Below, piece by piece: positions 53,357 through 62,158 of a stretch of 64,000 bases of DNA. The translations under genes were made by a program, and so were the position numbers. The notes beneath the pieces were generated by a model. The model searched no databases, was not told where the DNA came from, and saw only the letters and a program-made list of their open reading frames with translations. Numbering within the stretch: the first letter of the stretch is position 1; each line of letters begins with the position of its first letter. Source of the DNA: Prado023 sp963706885. Its GTDB lineage: Bacteria; Actinomycetota; Actinomycetes; S36-B12; CAIYMF01. The DNA lies in NCBI GenBank assembly GCA_963706885.1, contig CAVPNX010000019.1, positions 93,891 through 157,890 of the forward strand. The letters are read 5' to 3'.

Positions 53357-55672
53357 ATGACCGTTCAAGACCCCGGCCGCATCCCAGTCGGCCTGTTCGA
53401 CGGCGCGAGCATCTCAGACGACGCCGTGCAGCCGGCTGTCCGCAGGCGCTGCCCGCATCGTCGCCTTCGCCGATGGCGCTGACGCCTCCGCGATCACCGG
53501 GCAGTGGTCTCGGGTCGCGCCCTCCATCGACGTGGAGATCGTGCCCGCCGTGTCGGACATCCGCGAGGCCATCATCGAGTGCGCCAGGCGCAAGGTCATC
53601 TGGCTGGCGGCGCCCACGCCGAAGAACGCCGGCCGTTTCGTGGCTGGGGCCCTCCAGGGTGCCGCGGCGGCAACCGAGTTCGAGATCCCGTCCGTCGCGG
53701 TCCATGTGCTGCGTGACGACACCGTCGAGGGCTCGGTCGCCTGGCTGACCCAGACCGGGGAGATGTCCGGCTACGGGGTCCTCTACGCCGCGGCGGTCGC
53801 CGCCATGGGCGGGCGCAGCGTCACACTGATCTCGCCCACAGCCGTGCGGGCCCCGCGCACCCCGGAGGCGCTGGAGGCCGCCGAGCGGTACATCGAGGAG
53901 TCCGGGATCGAGGTCCTGCGCCTCAGCGACCCGTCGCCGCTGCAGCGCGTGCTGGGCGGGGAGTTCGGGGCGGTCGTGCACCCGGTGCTCGACGCCCCGG
54001 GCGGCCGGTCGCTGCTGCACCCCGGCGAGCTGCCCGCCAAGAGCGTCGCGGACGGCAACGCCGCCGCCGTGGTCGAGCTCATCGAGAAGGCACCTGGTGA
54101 CGTGATCGCCGTGTTCGACGGCGTCCAGCTCGTCTACGGCGGTGCGGTGGGCGCGAAGGTCGCCGCATCGGTGGCGCTCGGAGTCGTCGCGCTGACGGGC
54201 GTTGGGCGCAGCCGTTGCTCCGGCGGCGATGGCCACCGAGCCGCCGCCCGCAGCAGCCGCCCCGGCATCGTCAGGCACGGTGAGCGTGCACCCAAATGGG
54301 AGCTTCTCGTCGGCGGTCGTGCACAACGGGACCGACCACGATGTCGTCACCACAGTCACCCTCCGGTGGACGGGGGCCCGCAGTCAGACCCGCGGCCAGG
54401 ACATGGACACCACGTCGACCGTGACTGTCCCCGCCCACGGGTCCGTGACCATTCCGTCTCCAGACCCCTCCTTCATATTCTCCAAGATCGTGGAGTTGGC
54501 ACCCACGCCGACGCCGACGCCGGTGTCGGGGCCGAGTGTGCCGACTCCGAATGTGCCCAAGCCGCCGGAGCCGACGCAGCCGGTTCTGATCCCGCCGACG
54601 GCGACGGCGTCTTCCGCCGGGTCAGACAGGTGCCGACGCCCAAGCCGCCGGAGCCCGGTCCGATGCTGGTTCCGACGCCGGTGTCGACGCCGATGTGTGC
54701 CGACTCCGAATGTGCTCAACAGATGACGACGCCGCCGGAACCCGGTCCGATGCTGGTTCCGACGCCGGTGTCGGGGCCGAGTGTGCCGACTCCGAATGTG
54801 CCCAAGCCGCCGGAGCCGACGCAGCCGGTTCTGATCCCGCCGACGGCGACGGGTCTTCCGCCGGGTCAGCAGGTGCCGACGCCCAAGCCGCCGGAGCCCG
54901 GTCCGATGCTGGTTCCGACGCCGGTGTCGGGGCCGAGTGTGCCGACTCCGAATGTGCCCAAGCCGCCGGAGCCGACGCAGCCGGTTCTGATCCCGCCGAC
55001 GGCGACGGGTCTTCCGCCGGGTCAGCAGGTGCCGACGCCCAAGCCGCCGGAGCCCGGTCCGATGCTGGTTCCGACGGCAACTCCCAAGCCCCAGCAGCAG
55101 ACGCCACCGTTGACGCCGATGCAGGTGCCCATCGCGACCCCGCCGATCACTCAGCAGACCCCGCGCCTGGTTCCGCAGACCCCGGCGACCAAGGCTCCGC
55201 TGCAGCCCCCTTGCATGGCAGCAGACTCCCACACAGGGGGCTGAAGTTCCCACGGCGATCCCGCAGTCGACGCCCAGCTTGACCGACGGTACCCAGACCC
55301 CGGCGACGACGGGTGGCGGTGTGGAAGTTCCGGGAGGCGCGCAGGTGACCACCGCCACGACGGAGGGCGGGCACCACGACGCCGGGAACGACCGACGCGG
55401 GAGCGCACACCGCAACGACACACGCCGCAACGACCCACGCCGCCACGCACGAGGGTCGGACGAACACGCACGCGGCCACGCATGCGACGGGTGGCTCGAC
55501 CGAGGCCCAGACGGCGGGGGGCGCCAGCCAGCTGGCGCACACCGGGGCGGGCGAGGTGGGCCTGCTCGCAGGTCTGGCCGCGGCCCTGATGGCTGCGGGC
55601 GCGGGCATCGCAGCGGTTGCCCGGCGCGGCGCCGATGAACGCGAGGAGGACTTGGGCGACGTCATCTCCTGA
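53357..55672 (+). CDS. putative sortase substrate: N-terminal alpha/beta domain, membrane helix, Pro/Thr repeat stalk and LAxTG anchor (frameshifted)
   Basis: From ATG 53357 (GAGGAG upstream): residues 1-265 are an alpha/beta region of unknown, perhaps Usp-like, type (IPVGLFDGASISDDAVQ, RIVAFADGADASA, VIWLAAPTPKNAGRFVAGAL, GRSVTLISPTA). Next comes a hydrophobic segment KVAASVALGVVALTGVG continuing AAVAPAAMA after a one-base shift near 54205, then a beta-rich domain (SVHPNGSFSSAVVHNGTDHD, VTVPAHGSVTIPSPDPSF), 52-residue Pro/Thr repeats (VPTPNVPKPPEPTQPVLIPP), a Thr/His/Ala stretch, and the sorting signal LAHTG (55532-55546) with a hydrophobic tail and ARR. Indels near 53433, 54205, 54607, 54626, about 54695 and 55230-55380 break the frame. 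No stop separates the N-domain from the helix, so one polypeptide is likely, though two genes cannot be excluded. Confidence 0.65.
54520..55077 (+). repeat. 156-bp tandem repeats encoding the stalk
   Basis: CCGATGCTGGTTCCGACG recurs at 54660, 54747, 54903 and 55059. The units 54747-54902 and 54903-55058 look essentially identical over 156 bases (52 codons). The first unit has two extra bases, and the one at 54660 is shortened to 87 bases with altered text. Confidence 0.85.
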
Positions 55673-55682
55673 CGGAGGAGCC

Positions 55683-55736
55683 CATGCGGAGGGTGGGTGA
55701 TGGCCGACGGGTCATCACCCCACCCTCTTGCGCATG
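55683..55736 (+). terminator. strong hairpin after the sortase-substrate gene
   Basis: GAGGGTGGGTGATG (55689-55702) pairs with CATCACCCCACCCTC (55713-55727), and outer CATGCG pairs with CGCATG. It lies 10 bases after the stop, between convergent genes. Confidence 0.75.
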
Positions 55737-55773
55737 ACTGGGCCCTGGCGCCGTGAGCGTGTTGCCCTGAGCC

Positions 55774-56562
55774 TCAGGGGCGCAGTTGAGCCGGCTCTGG
55801 CTCGCGAGCCGGCAGCTCAGCGCGCCGGTGGAACACGATCATCACGAGAAGCAGGACGAGGGCCAGCAGGAACAGGGCGAAGCTGGCGTTGCCCGACTCA
55901 GCGGGATCGGCCGTCGTGAGCGCGCTGAAGATGCTGAAGTCGTACACCGTGTGGACGACGATGGGCACGAGGATTCCCCCGGAGACCCGGCGCATGTAGT
56001 ACAGGAGGTATCCGAAGACGGCCGAGGCGAGGACGCCCAACGGCCCTGCGGTGATGTGGCTCAGGCCGAAGATCAGCGTCGTGCCCACCGCTGCGATGAC
56101 CTCGCGGTACCGATCGCGCAGGAAGGTGAGCACCACGCCCCGGTACATCAGCTCCTCACTGACGCCGATCAGCAGGGTCCCGAGGAGGAGGGTCAGGCCC
56201 AGCGTCACGCCGGCGGTCGCCAGCCGGCCGTAGTCGGTCAGGGCGACTGCGGTCACCACGGGCGCGACCGCGACGACCCATACCCACGGGCGCACCCGCA
56301 GCCTCTCGTGGAGCACCACCGGCCACCAGCGGGCGAGGCTGATCGTCAGGACGACGACGGCCAGGGCGATCGACTGGCCGATCAGCAGCACGTTCACGCT
56401 GTCCTGGTCGGGGTAGTCACCTGTCGACGTGTGCTTCAGCACGACGACGTCGACGATGGCGGGGAGGAACATGAACGCCAGCAGGGTCCCGATCAGGGCC
56501 ACCCAGGACATGGGCCGGTGGGCTGCGGGGGCATCAACCAGATCGTGCTCCGGATTCGACAT
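55774..56562 (-). CDS. CPBP-family intramembrane protease
   Basis: A 262-residue polytopic membrane protein of the CPBP/Abi (Rce1-like) family. The glutamate motif is SEELMYRGVVLTFL, the second FGLSHITAGPLG and the third VPIVVHTVYDF. About seven or eight helices. ATG 56562 is chosen because a TACACT box ends seven bases upstream, consistent with a leaderless mRNA. Substrates of bacterial CPBP proteins are mostly unknown; roles in bacteriocin immunity or protein maturation are known for some. Confidence 0.85.
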   Translation of the reverse strand: MSNPEHDLVDAPAAHRPMSWVALIGTLLAFMFLPAIVDVVVLKHTSTGDYPDQDSVNVLLIGQSIALAVVVLTISLARWWPVVLHERLRVRPWVWVVAVAPVVTAVALTDYGRLATAGVTLGLTLLLGTLLIGVSEELMYRGVVLTFLRDRYREVIAAVGTTLIFGLSHITAGPLGVLASAVFGYLLYYMRRVSGGILVPIVVHTVYDFSIFSALTTADPAESGNASFALFLLALVLLLVMIVFHRRAELPAREPEPAQLRP

Positions 56563-56569
56563 GGCGCCG

Positions 56570-56575
56570 AGTGTA
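56570..56575 (-). promoter_or_regulatory. -10 box of a leaderless transcript
   Basis: On the minus strand TACACT ends seven bases before the ATG of the CPBP gene at 56562. Confidence 0.55.
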
Positions 56576-56664
56576 GAGCTCTCCGGCGTCTCCTCCGGTG
56601 CATCCGGCCGCTTGTCGCGCATTGTTCGCCGGTGATGCAGATCAGCCGTTGCCCACCGCTCGGG

Positions 56665-57420
56665 TCAGCGTCGGCCGATCCCAGTCCGGAGCCGCCTGCG
56701 GCTCGTGGCTCGCGGTGGCTGGCTCGTGAGCTCGGCGATCCGGCGGGCGCGGGCGGTCTGGACGCTGGGGATGGGCAGGGGATCCCAACCGGACACCCCA
56801 AGGGCCTGGGCGAGGACCAGGTCCGCGAGCTCGGGGTTGAGCGCCAGCGCCGGACCGTGCAGTTGCGTACCGATCACGAACGGCGTGACCACGCCGTCGG
56901 GGGACGCGGCACCCGGGTCGCCGGTGGCGATCTCGGTGAGATGGTCGACGCCGGGGTCGCGTGCCACCTGGAAGCTGCGGGAGTGCCAGCCGATCATCTC
57001 CGGGAGCCCCCGCCCGGGTGCCGGGCGGGTCATGACGGACTCCGCCGAAGGGGGCGTGCCCAGAGCCGTGCAGCCGACCAGGCCGAGCCCCTCATGGACC
57101 TCCCCATCGCGCTGGGTCCACGACCGCCCGACAGCTGCGAGCCCGGCGTCCACGGCTACGACGACAGCCCGACCGGATCGCACCTCGTCGGCCACGCTGG
57201 TGGCCTTCAGGTGGTCGACCAGGTCGCTCACCCCGGCCAGTCCGTCCCCGCCGAGGAGGTAGATGCGGGCTGCGGTCATGGCTTCGGGCCGGTTGATGGT
57301 CGTGTGGGTCGCTTCGATCCCGCGTTGTCGGGCTCGGCGCACGAGGGCTGGGCCGTTGGCCTCGTCACCGGCCGCGACGGTGTCCAGGGGGAACAGGGTG
57401 GCGATGGTGAGAACGGTCAT
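56665..57420 (-). CDS. GatD-like class I glutamine amidotransferase fold protein lacking the catalytic Cys
   Basis: A 251-residue CobB/CobQ-type protein paired with the MurT-like gene. GatD landmarks align as GDEANGPALVRRARQRGIE, IYLLGGDGLAGVSDLV (normally GGGxDxxQ), VVVAVDAGLAAVGRSW and IGTQLHGPALALNPEL. The nucleophile position (TICGGYQ in S. aureus GatD) reads VDAGLA: Asp replaces Cys, while the later His of LHGP is kept. It should not release ammonia from glutamine in the normal way. Its ATG overlaps the murT-like stop (ATGA). Either a divergent non-catalytic partner or a protein with a new role. Confidence 0.75.
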   Translation of the reverse strand: MTVLTIATLFPLDTVAAGDEANGPALVRRARQRGIEATHTTINRPEAMTAARIYLLGGDGLAGVSDLVDHLKATSVADEVRSGRAVVVAVDAGLAAVGRSWTQRDGEVHEGLGLVGCTALGTPPSAESVMTRPAPGRGLPEMIGWHSRSFQVARDPGVDHLTEIATGDPGAASPDGVVTPFVIGTQLHGPALALNPELADLVLAQALGVSGWDPLPIPSVQTARARRIAELTSQPPRATSRRRLRTGIGRR

Positions 57421-58691
57421 CGGGCACCTGCCCGGAACTGGCGCGAGAGTCGGCGGAAGGCGGGGTAGTTGCAGGCGACGACCACCTCATTCGAGCCGCT
57501 CGCGCCCAGGTCGACCAGGGTGACTGCGTGCTCAGGGTCAGGTACCTCGACTCCCGTCACCCCGGCGGAGTCCAGGACAGCCAGGGCGTCGGCGGCACGG
57601 CCTCCGGTGACCGGGATCGTCCGCCCGGCCAGGCGTCCGAAGGGTGCCTCCCACATGGTGGTGGTGTCCTTGGGCCCGAACGGGTCGACGGCGATCACGA
57701 GCGGCAGCCCCTCGGAGACCGCGACGTCGATGGCCTCGGCCCATCCAGCGGGGTTCTTCAGCATGAGCAGTCGCGCGCGACGGTCGCCGACCGGGAACGG
57801 GACGTATCTGCCGTCCACGTCGACCACGTTGCTCAGGGCCGCCGCCGCGCGATCGACGTTGATGCCCATGGTGTCTGCGGCGGCGAGTGCGAAGGCTGCT
57901 CCGACGGGGCCGGTACGACCGGGGACCGCCACCTGGACCTCGGCCCTGCCTCCCGGGTGCGCGATCAGCCACCCACCGTGTGCCGGACCGTCGACCGTCC
58001 ATGCGGACTCCGGCCGGTTCCTCCTGCACCCCGGGCAGGACCACGTCGAACCGGCCCAGTCGTGGGCGGCTCCGCAGGCTGGGCACAGGGCGGCGTCCTC
58101 CCGCCACCCCAGGCCCCCGGCCACCCCGACGACGTGGGGTGCCGGTTCGAACGCCCAGACCACCAGCGGGTCGTCGACGTTGACCAGCACGACGCAGTCC
58201 TGCGGAAGCCGCGCCGCCGCCTCGCGCCAGTGCGCCAGGGTCGCCGCGAGGGACACCCCGCGGGTGTACTCCCGGAACGCGTTCAGGGCGATGACGACCC
58301 GGGGTGCGGTCGCGTCCACGACGGCACTGAGGTAGACCTCGTCGACCTCGAGGACGGCCAGCGGGCTGGTGCGGTCCGCGGTCAGGGCGGTCACGATCCC
58401 GTCGGGCATGTTCGCCCCGGTCGAGTTGGTCACCACCGGGTCACCCGCCGAGAGGGCCGCGGCGACCAGGGCGGTGACGGTGCTCTTGCCGTTGGTCCCG
58501 GTGACCAGCACCGGCCGGCGTCCACCGGCGACCGTGGCCAGCACGTCGGGATCCAGGCGCAGCGCCAGGCGCCCGCCGATCATCGTGCCCGACCCACGAC
58601 CCAGCGCCTGCGACAGCGCCGCCGCCGCGCGCCCGGCCGCCAGTGCGGCCGCCGAGCGCACCGGATCCCGGGATCGCGCACGCCTGCTCAT
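57417..58691 (-). CDS. MurT-like Mur ligase with zinc ribbon
   Basis: A 424-residue protein of the MurT family (Mur ligase middle domain plus DUF1727). The ATP loop is LVTGTNGKSTVTALVAAAL, then LEVDEVYLSAV. A Cys4 zinc ribbon (CPACGAAHDWAGSTWSCPGC) and DUF1727 text (NVVDVDGRYVPFPVGDRRAR, MLKNPAGWAEAID, DPFGPKDTTTMWEAPF) follow. Canonical MurT with GatD amidates lipid II glutamate. Here the usual NLFRDQLDRYGE segment reads NAFREYTRGVSL, so this is a divergent copy. Its ATG overlaps the peptidase stop (ATGA). Confidence 0.82.
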   Translation of the reverse strand: MSRRARSRDPVRSAAALAAGRAAAALSQALGRGSGTMIGGRLALRLDPDVLATVAGGRRPVLVTGTNGKSTVTALVAAALSAGDPVVTNSTGANMPDGIVTALTADRTSPLAVLEVDEVYLSAVVDATAPRVVIALNAFREYTRGVSLAATLAHWREAAARLPQDCVVLVNVDDPLVVWAFEPAPHVVGVAGGLGWREDAALCPACGAAHDWAGSTWSCPGCRRNRPESAWTVDGPAHGGWLIAHPGGRAEVQVAVPGRTGPVGAAFALAAADTMGINVDRAAAALSNVVDVDGRYVPFPVGDRRARLLMLKNPAGWAEAIDVAVSEGLPLVIAVDPFGPKDTTTMWEAPFGRLAGRTIPVTGGRAADALAVLDSAGVTGVEVPDPEHAVTLVDLGASGSNEVVVACNYPAFRRLSRQFRAGAR

Positions 58692-59819
58692 CGGACGGAG
58701 TACCTCCGCCTGCCGTGCTGGTCGAGGATGTCGCCCAGCTGCTCACCATTGAGCCCCCGCAGGACCAGGTCGTCGCGGCCGGCCATGGTCTCGGCCTGCA
58801 GCATCGCGTTGAGGATCGCCTCGGCCGTGGCCTCGATCACCGCCGCGAACATGGCATCCACATACGGAAGGGCCAACGTGTCCACGGTCAACGCGATGGG
58901 GGTGATGGCACCCGGACCCTGGTCGGGAAGGCCGTGGGCGGCCGTGGAGAAGGCGATCATCAGGTCACCGGAGTAGTTGTCCCCCCGCGCCCCGAACTTC
59001 GCGATCCCCAGCCCGGCCCGCTGGGCCATCCGGTTCAACTGATGTGGCAGCAGCGGGGCGTCGGTGGCCACCACCGCCAGCACCGAGCCCGTTCCCGGCG
59101 GGACCCGGGTGATCGCCGACATCCGCGGCACCGGGACCTCACGCCACCCCAGCACCTGCCCGACCGGCACCCCGTTGACCTCGAAGTGGCGGCGGTCGCC
59201 GTGGTTGGCCTGGACCAGGACTCCCACGGTGTAGGTGTGCTCGCCCAACTCGACGAGCCGGGACGCGGTGCCCGTGCCGCCCTTGAACCCGTAGCACTGC
59301 AAGCCCGTGCCGCCACCAACGTTGCCCTCGGCGATCGACCCGGTGCGCGCGTCGTCGAACGCAGCGTGAACGTGGTCGGGGCGCACGTGCTGCCCGCCGA
59401 TGTCGTTGAGGATCCCGTCCCACGTCTCCCCCACCACCGGCAGCATGATCGGCAGCCGGCCCGGCAACGCGACCTCTCGGGCGATGATCGTGTCGCGCAC
59501 GATCCCGACGCTGTTGGTGTTCGTCAGCGCGATCGGGCTGGTCAGCATCCCCGACTCGTGCAACCACTCGAGACCCGTCAGCTCACCGAACCCGTTCAGC
59601 CGGTGGTACCCGGCGAACACCGGCTCCGTCGAGGGCCGCCCACCGTGCGGCAGCACCACCGTGACGCCTGTGCGCACCGGACCGTGGCCGACCTTCAGCT
59701 CGCCGGATCCCGGATACGAGGGTCGCGTACCCCACCTGCACGCCGGCGACGTCGGTGATCGCATTGTGGAACCCGGGCTCCCCAGTCCCGATCTCGATGC
59801 CGACGTCCCGTGCCCGCAC
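58688..59819 (-). CDS. S58 (DmpA/P1) family aminopeptidase, one frameshift
   Basis: Self-processing N-terminal nucleophile aminopeptidase. N-terminal VRARDVGIEIG, FHNAITDVAGVQVGYATLVS; then in another frame SGELKVGHGPVRTGVTVVLP, ALTNTNSVGIVRDTIIA, GNVGGGTGLQCYGFKGGTGT followed by ASR (cleavage and nucleophile region), and TDAPLLPHQLNRMAQRAGLG. One extra G near 59710 explains the shift; the 1132-nt span is one base over and corrects to 376 residues. GTG 59819 is preferred because GGAGG lies five bases upstream. First gene of a tight operon with the MurT-like and GatD-like genes. Confidence 0.87.
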
Positions 59820-59927
59820 TCTTGCCTCCACTCGGATCCCGACGCGCACAGTAGCGCACGCGGGGATAGTTCGCAGGTGCTGCATAATTGGGTCGAAGTC
59901 GTCGTCCCACCAAGGAGTGCCGTTTCC

Positions 59928-60101
59928 ATGGACAACACGTTCGTCTGGATCATTGCTTTCGCGGTCGCCGTCGCCTGCGGCCTCTTCTCGGCCAAGCTGG
60001 CCGGGGACAAGGGCCGCAGCCCGGTCGGCTACGGCCTGCTCGGGTTCTTCCTGCCCCTGATCGGCATCATCGTCGCCGCGGTGGTACCCAGGAAGCTGTA
60101 G
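59928..60101 (+). CDS. small two-helix membrane protein
   Basis: A 57-residue protein with two hydrophobic segments (WIIAFAVAVACGLFSAKLAG and YGLLGFFLPLIGIIVAAVV) joined by DKGRSPVG. The GYxxxGFFLPLIG pattern recurs in short actinobacterial membrane proteins. AAGGAG lies about ten bases before the ATG. Divergent from the S58 operon. The function is unknown. Confidence 0.75.
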   Translation: MDNTFVWIIAFAVAVACGLFSAKLAGDKGRSPVGYGLLGFFLPLIGIIVAAVVPRKL

Positions 60102-60123
60102 CGCGTCCAGCTCACAGCGGGCC

Positions 60124-61173
60124 TCATTGCTGGCGGGCGCGAATCAGGGCGTCGGTCAGCTCGGGGATCCCCAGCAGGGGGCCCAGGGTGTCGTAGATCG
60201 TCTCCAGGTCGGCGGCGTTCTCGCCCTGCGGATCCACCACGTCGTGCTGGTAGCCGAGGTCCTCGGCGAAGACGTGGTCCACCCGGGTGGTGGCTTCCGA
60301 TCCGAGGTGATCGGCGATGCGCCTGATCGCCACGTTGCTCACGGCGCCGTCGTTCTCGTTGCTCACGACGAGCAGGCGATCGATCGGCACCGTCCGGTCG
60401 ATCCGTCCCTGGGCCTGACGGCCCACCGCGAGCAGCGCTCCCAGCGAGTGCACCGAGTAGCGGGGGTAGGCGTAGGGCGGCGTGGCCAGCTGCTCCTTGA
60501 GGTCGCCGTCCCACCACAGGTACAGGTCGGGCAGGAAGCTGCCCAACCGGGCGACCGGGCCCACGGTGAAGTCGGGGAGCACCTTGGGGACCAGGAGGGG
60601 GGCGAGCAGGGCGACGTCGGAGACATCGTCGCGTTCGCTGGCCAACCACGAGGCCAGCGTGCCGCCGGCCGACAGTCCCACGACCGAGACCCGCTCGCCG
60701 AGCCCGGTCGCGATGTCGACCGTGGTGTCGGCGAAGGCCGTCAGCTCGGCCGGGTCGAGGTCGGACAGGGCCTTGGTCATCCGGTCACCGATGCCGTGCT
60801 CGGGGATCCGGGCCAGGACCACGTTGTACCCGGCATCGAAGTACGCCTGGGCCATCACCGAGAACTGCTGCGGGCAGTTGGTGTAGCCGTGGAGCAGGAC
60901 CACGGAACGTTCCGTGCGCTGGCCGTGATCGAGCACCTGCGTCCCGCACAAGGGGTTGATCTCGGGTCCATCGGCCGCCTTGAGCGTGGCTGCCAGACCC
61001 ATGGCGCTCGGGTAGTCGCTGGTCGGTGCGGGCCGGGACTCCAGGTCAGCATCGAGCAAGGGGGTGAACCCGAGGACCAGCGCGGTCGCCAGCAGCAGGC
61101 CGAGCACTGCGCCCACGATGGCAGCCAGAGCCCGAACGGGCCGGCGACCGGGGCCACGCTGCGGACTCGTCAT
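60124..61173 (-). CDS. exported alpha/beta hydrolase
   Basis: A 349-residue protein with an N-terminal signal anchor (ALAAIVGAVLGLLLATALVL) and a hydrolase domain: SVVLLHGYTNCPQQFSVMAQ, the nucleophile elbow VVGLSAGGTLASWLA, Asp candidates in VSNENDGAVS and a late His in DLGYQHDVVDPQ. It resembles carboxylesterase/lysophospholipase-like enzymes of the cell envelope. The substrate is not known. It is convergent with the small membrane protein. Confidence 0.82.
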   Translation of the reverse strand: MTSPQRGPGRRPVRALAAIVGAVLGLLLATALVLGFTPLLDADLESRPAPTSDYPSAMGLAATLKAADGPEINPLCGTQVLDHGQRTERSVVLLHGYTNCPQQFSVMAQAYFDAGYNVVLARIPEHGIGDRMTKALSDLDPAELTAFADTTVDIATGLGERVSVVGLSAGGTLASWLASERDDVSDVALLAPLLVPKVLPDFTVGPVARLGSFLPDLYLWWDGDLKEQLATPPYAYPRYSVHSLGALLAVGRQAQGRIDRTVPIDRLLVVSNENDGAVSNVAIRRIADHLGSEATTRVDHVFAEDLGYQHDVVDPQGENAADLETIYDTLGPLLGIPELTDALIRARQQ

Positions 61174-61291
61174 GGCGGCTAGTCTTCACCACCGGCGACC
61201 ACTATGCGGCCGGGGCGAGTAATCCGCGCGCGGCGCACTGTCCGCCGAGCCCGGGCACGACGTTGCGGCGCGATTGAGCGGCTGCCTGGGC

Positions 61292-61297
61292 TACCCT
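61292..61297 (+). promoter_or_regulatory. -10 box of the double-MarR gene
   Basis: TACCCT ends nine bases before the ATG, so the transcript has at most a very short leader. Confidence 0.45.
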
Positions 61298-61306
61298 CGA
61301 CAGATC

Positions 61307-62134
61307 ATGGAACAGCGGATCGAGGACCCCCGGCGCGAGTCCTTGTCGCGTGCCCTGGTTGCGCTGTGCCGGTACTCGGTCGAGATGACCGAGATCGCCC
61401 ACCAGTCCCTGGGGCACGAGACGACCGAGAACCGGGACATCGAGATGGTCCTCACCCTCAACCGGAGAGGCCCGCTCACACCCACCGAACTGGCTGAGAT
61501 CACCGGCGCCCCCCGGAGCTCGGTCTCGCGCGCGCTCAACCGCCTCGAGGCAGCGGGTTTGACCGTGCGCCGTCCGGACAGCCGGGATGGGCGAAGCGTG
61601 CTCATCGTCGTGACCCCGAAGGGACGTCGCCGGGTCGCAGCGTTCGTGGGGCGGCTGGACTTCTACTACGCCTCCGGTGAACCTCTGCTCAAGGAGGCAT
61701 TCGACCTCCTCGATGTCCCCCTTCCCAGGACCGACCCGAGCAGGCCGGTGGACCCGCTGGCCGCAACGACGGAGGTGACCAGCGCCGGGGCCGCGTTCGC
61801 CCGCGACGCGAGGGACCAGCTGGAACCATTCGGTGTCGGGGAGTTCCCGGACCGATTCACCATCGCGCTGCTCCACCTGTACGGAACCCAGCGCCCGACG
61901 CAGATCGCCGACGAGCTGCGCCTGACCCCCAGCGGAACCTCCGGGCTGCTGACCCGCCTCGAGCGAGCGGGCCTGATCACCCGCCGCCACGACCTCACCC
62001 CCGGAGACCGGCGGGCCGTGGTGGTCGCGCTGACCCCGCGCGGCCAGGAGGCAGCGGACCTGCAGCTGGACATCTTCGCGCGCCATTCCGAGGAGCTGAC
62101 GCGAGCCCTTTCCCTGACATGGGGCGGGTACTGA
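61307..62134 (+). CDS. tandem MarR-type regulator (two winged helices in one chain)
   Basis: A 275-residue protein that contains two MarR-like DNA-binding domains. The first is at about residues 45-115 (LTPTELAEITGAPRSSVSRA, LNRLEAAGLTVRRPDSRDGR, VLIVVTPKGRRRV) and the second at about 190-265 (RPTQIADELRLTPSGTSGLL, TRLERAGLITRRHDLTPGDR, RAVVVALTPRGQEAA). Ordinary MarR proteins are about 150 residues and dimerise; here a single chain carries both reading heads. It is divergent from the exported hydrolase gene, its likely neighbourhood target. No ligand can be inferred. Confidence 0.85.
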   Translation: MEQRIEDPRRESLSRALVALCRYSVEMTEIAHQSLGHETTENRDIEMVLTLNRRGPLTPTELAEITGAPRSSVSRALNRLEAAGLTVRRPDSRDGRSVLIVVTPKGRRRVAAFVGRLDFYYASGEPLLKEAFDLLDVPLPRTDPSRPVDPLAATTEVTSAGAAFARDARDQLEPFGVGEFPDRFTIALLHLYGTQRPTQIADELRLTPSGTSGLLTRLERAGLITRRHDLTPGDRRAVVVALTPRGQEAADLQLDIFARHSEELTRALSLTWGGY

Positions 62135-62158
62135 GCCCCCGCAGTCGCCCTTCCGGCG

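Noticed and set aside
54202..54726. Separate exported gene starting at the ATG/GTG cluster near 54200
   Set aside because: The hydrophobic stretch begins upstream in the frame of the N-terminal domain and continues across a one-base shift, so a single protein is more economical; kept as an alternative in the entry.
54520..55077. Possible CRISPR or mobile repeat
   Set aside because: The 156-bp units are a multiple of three, encode a continuous Pro/Thr stalk and have no spacers.
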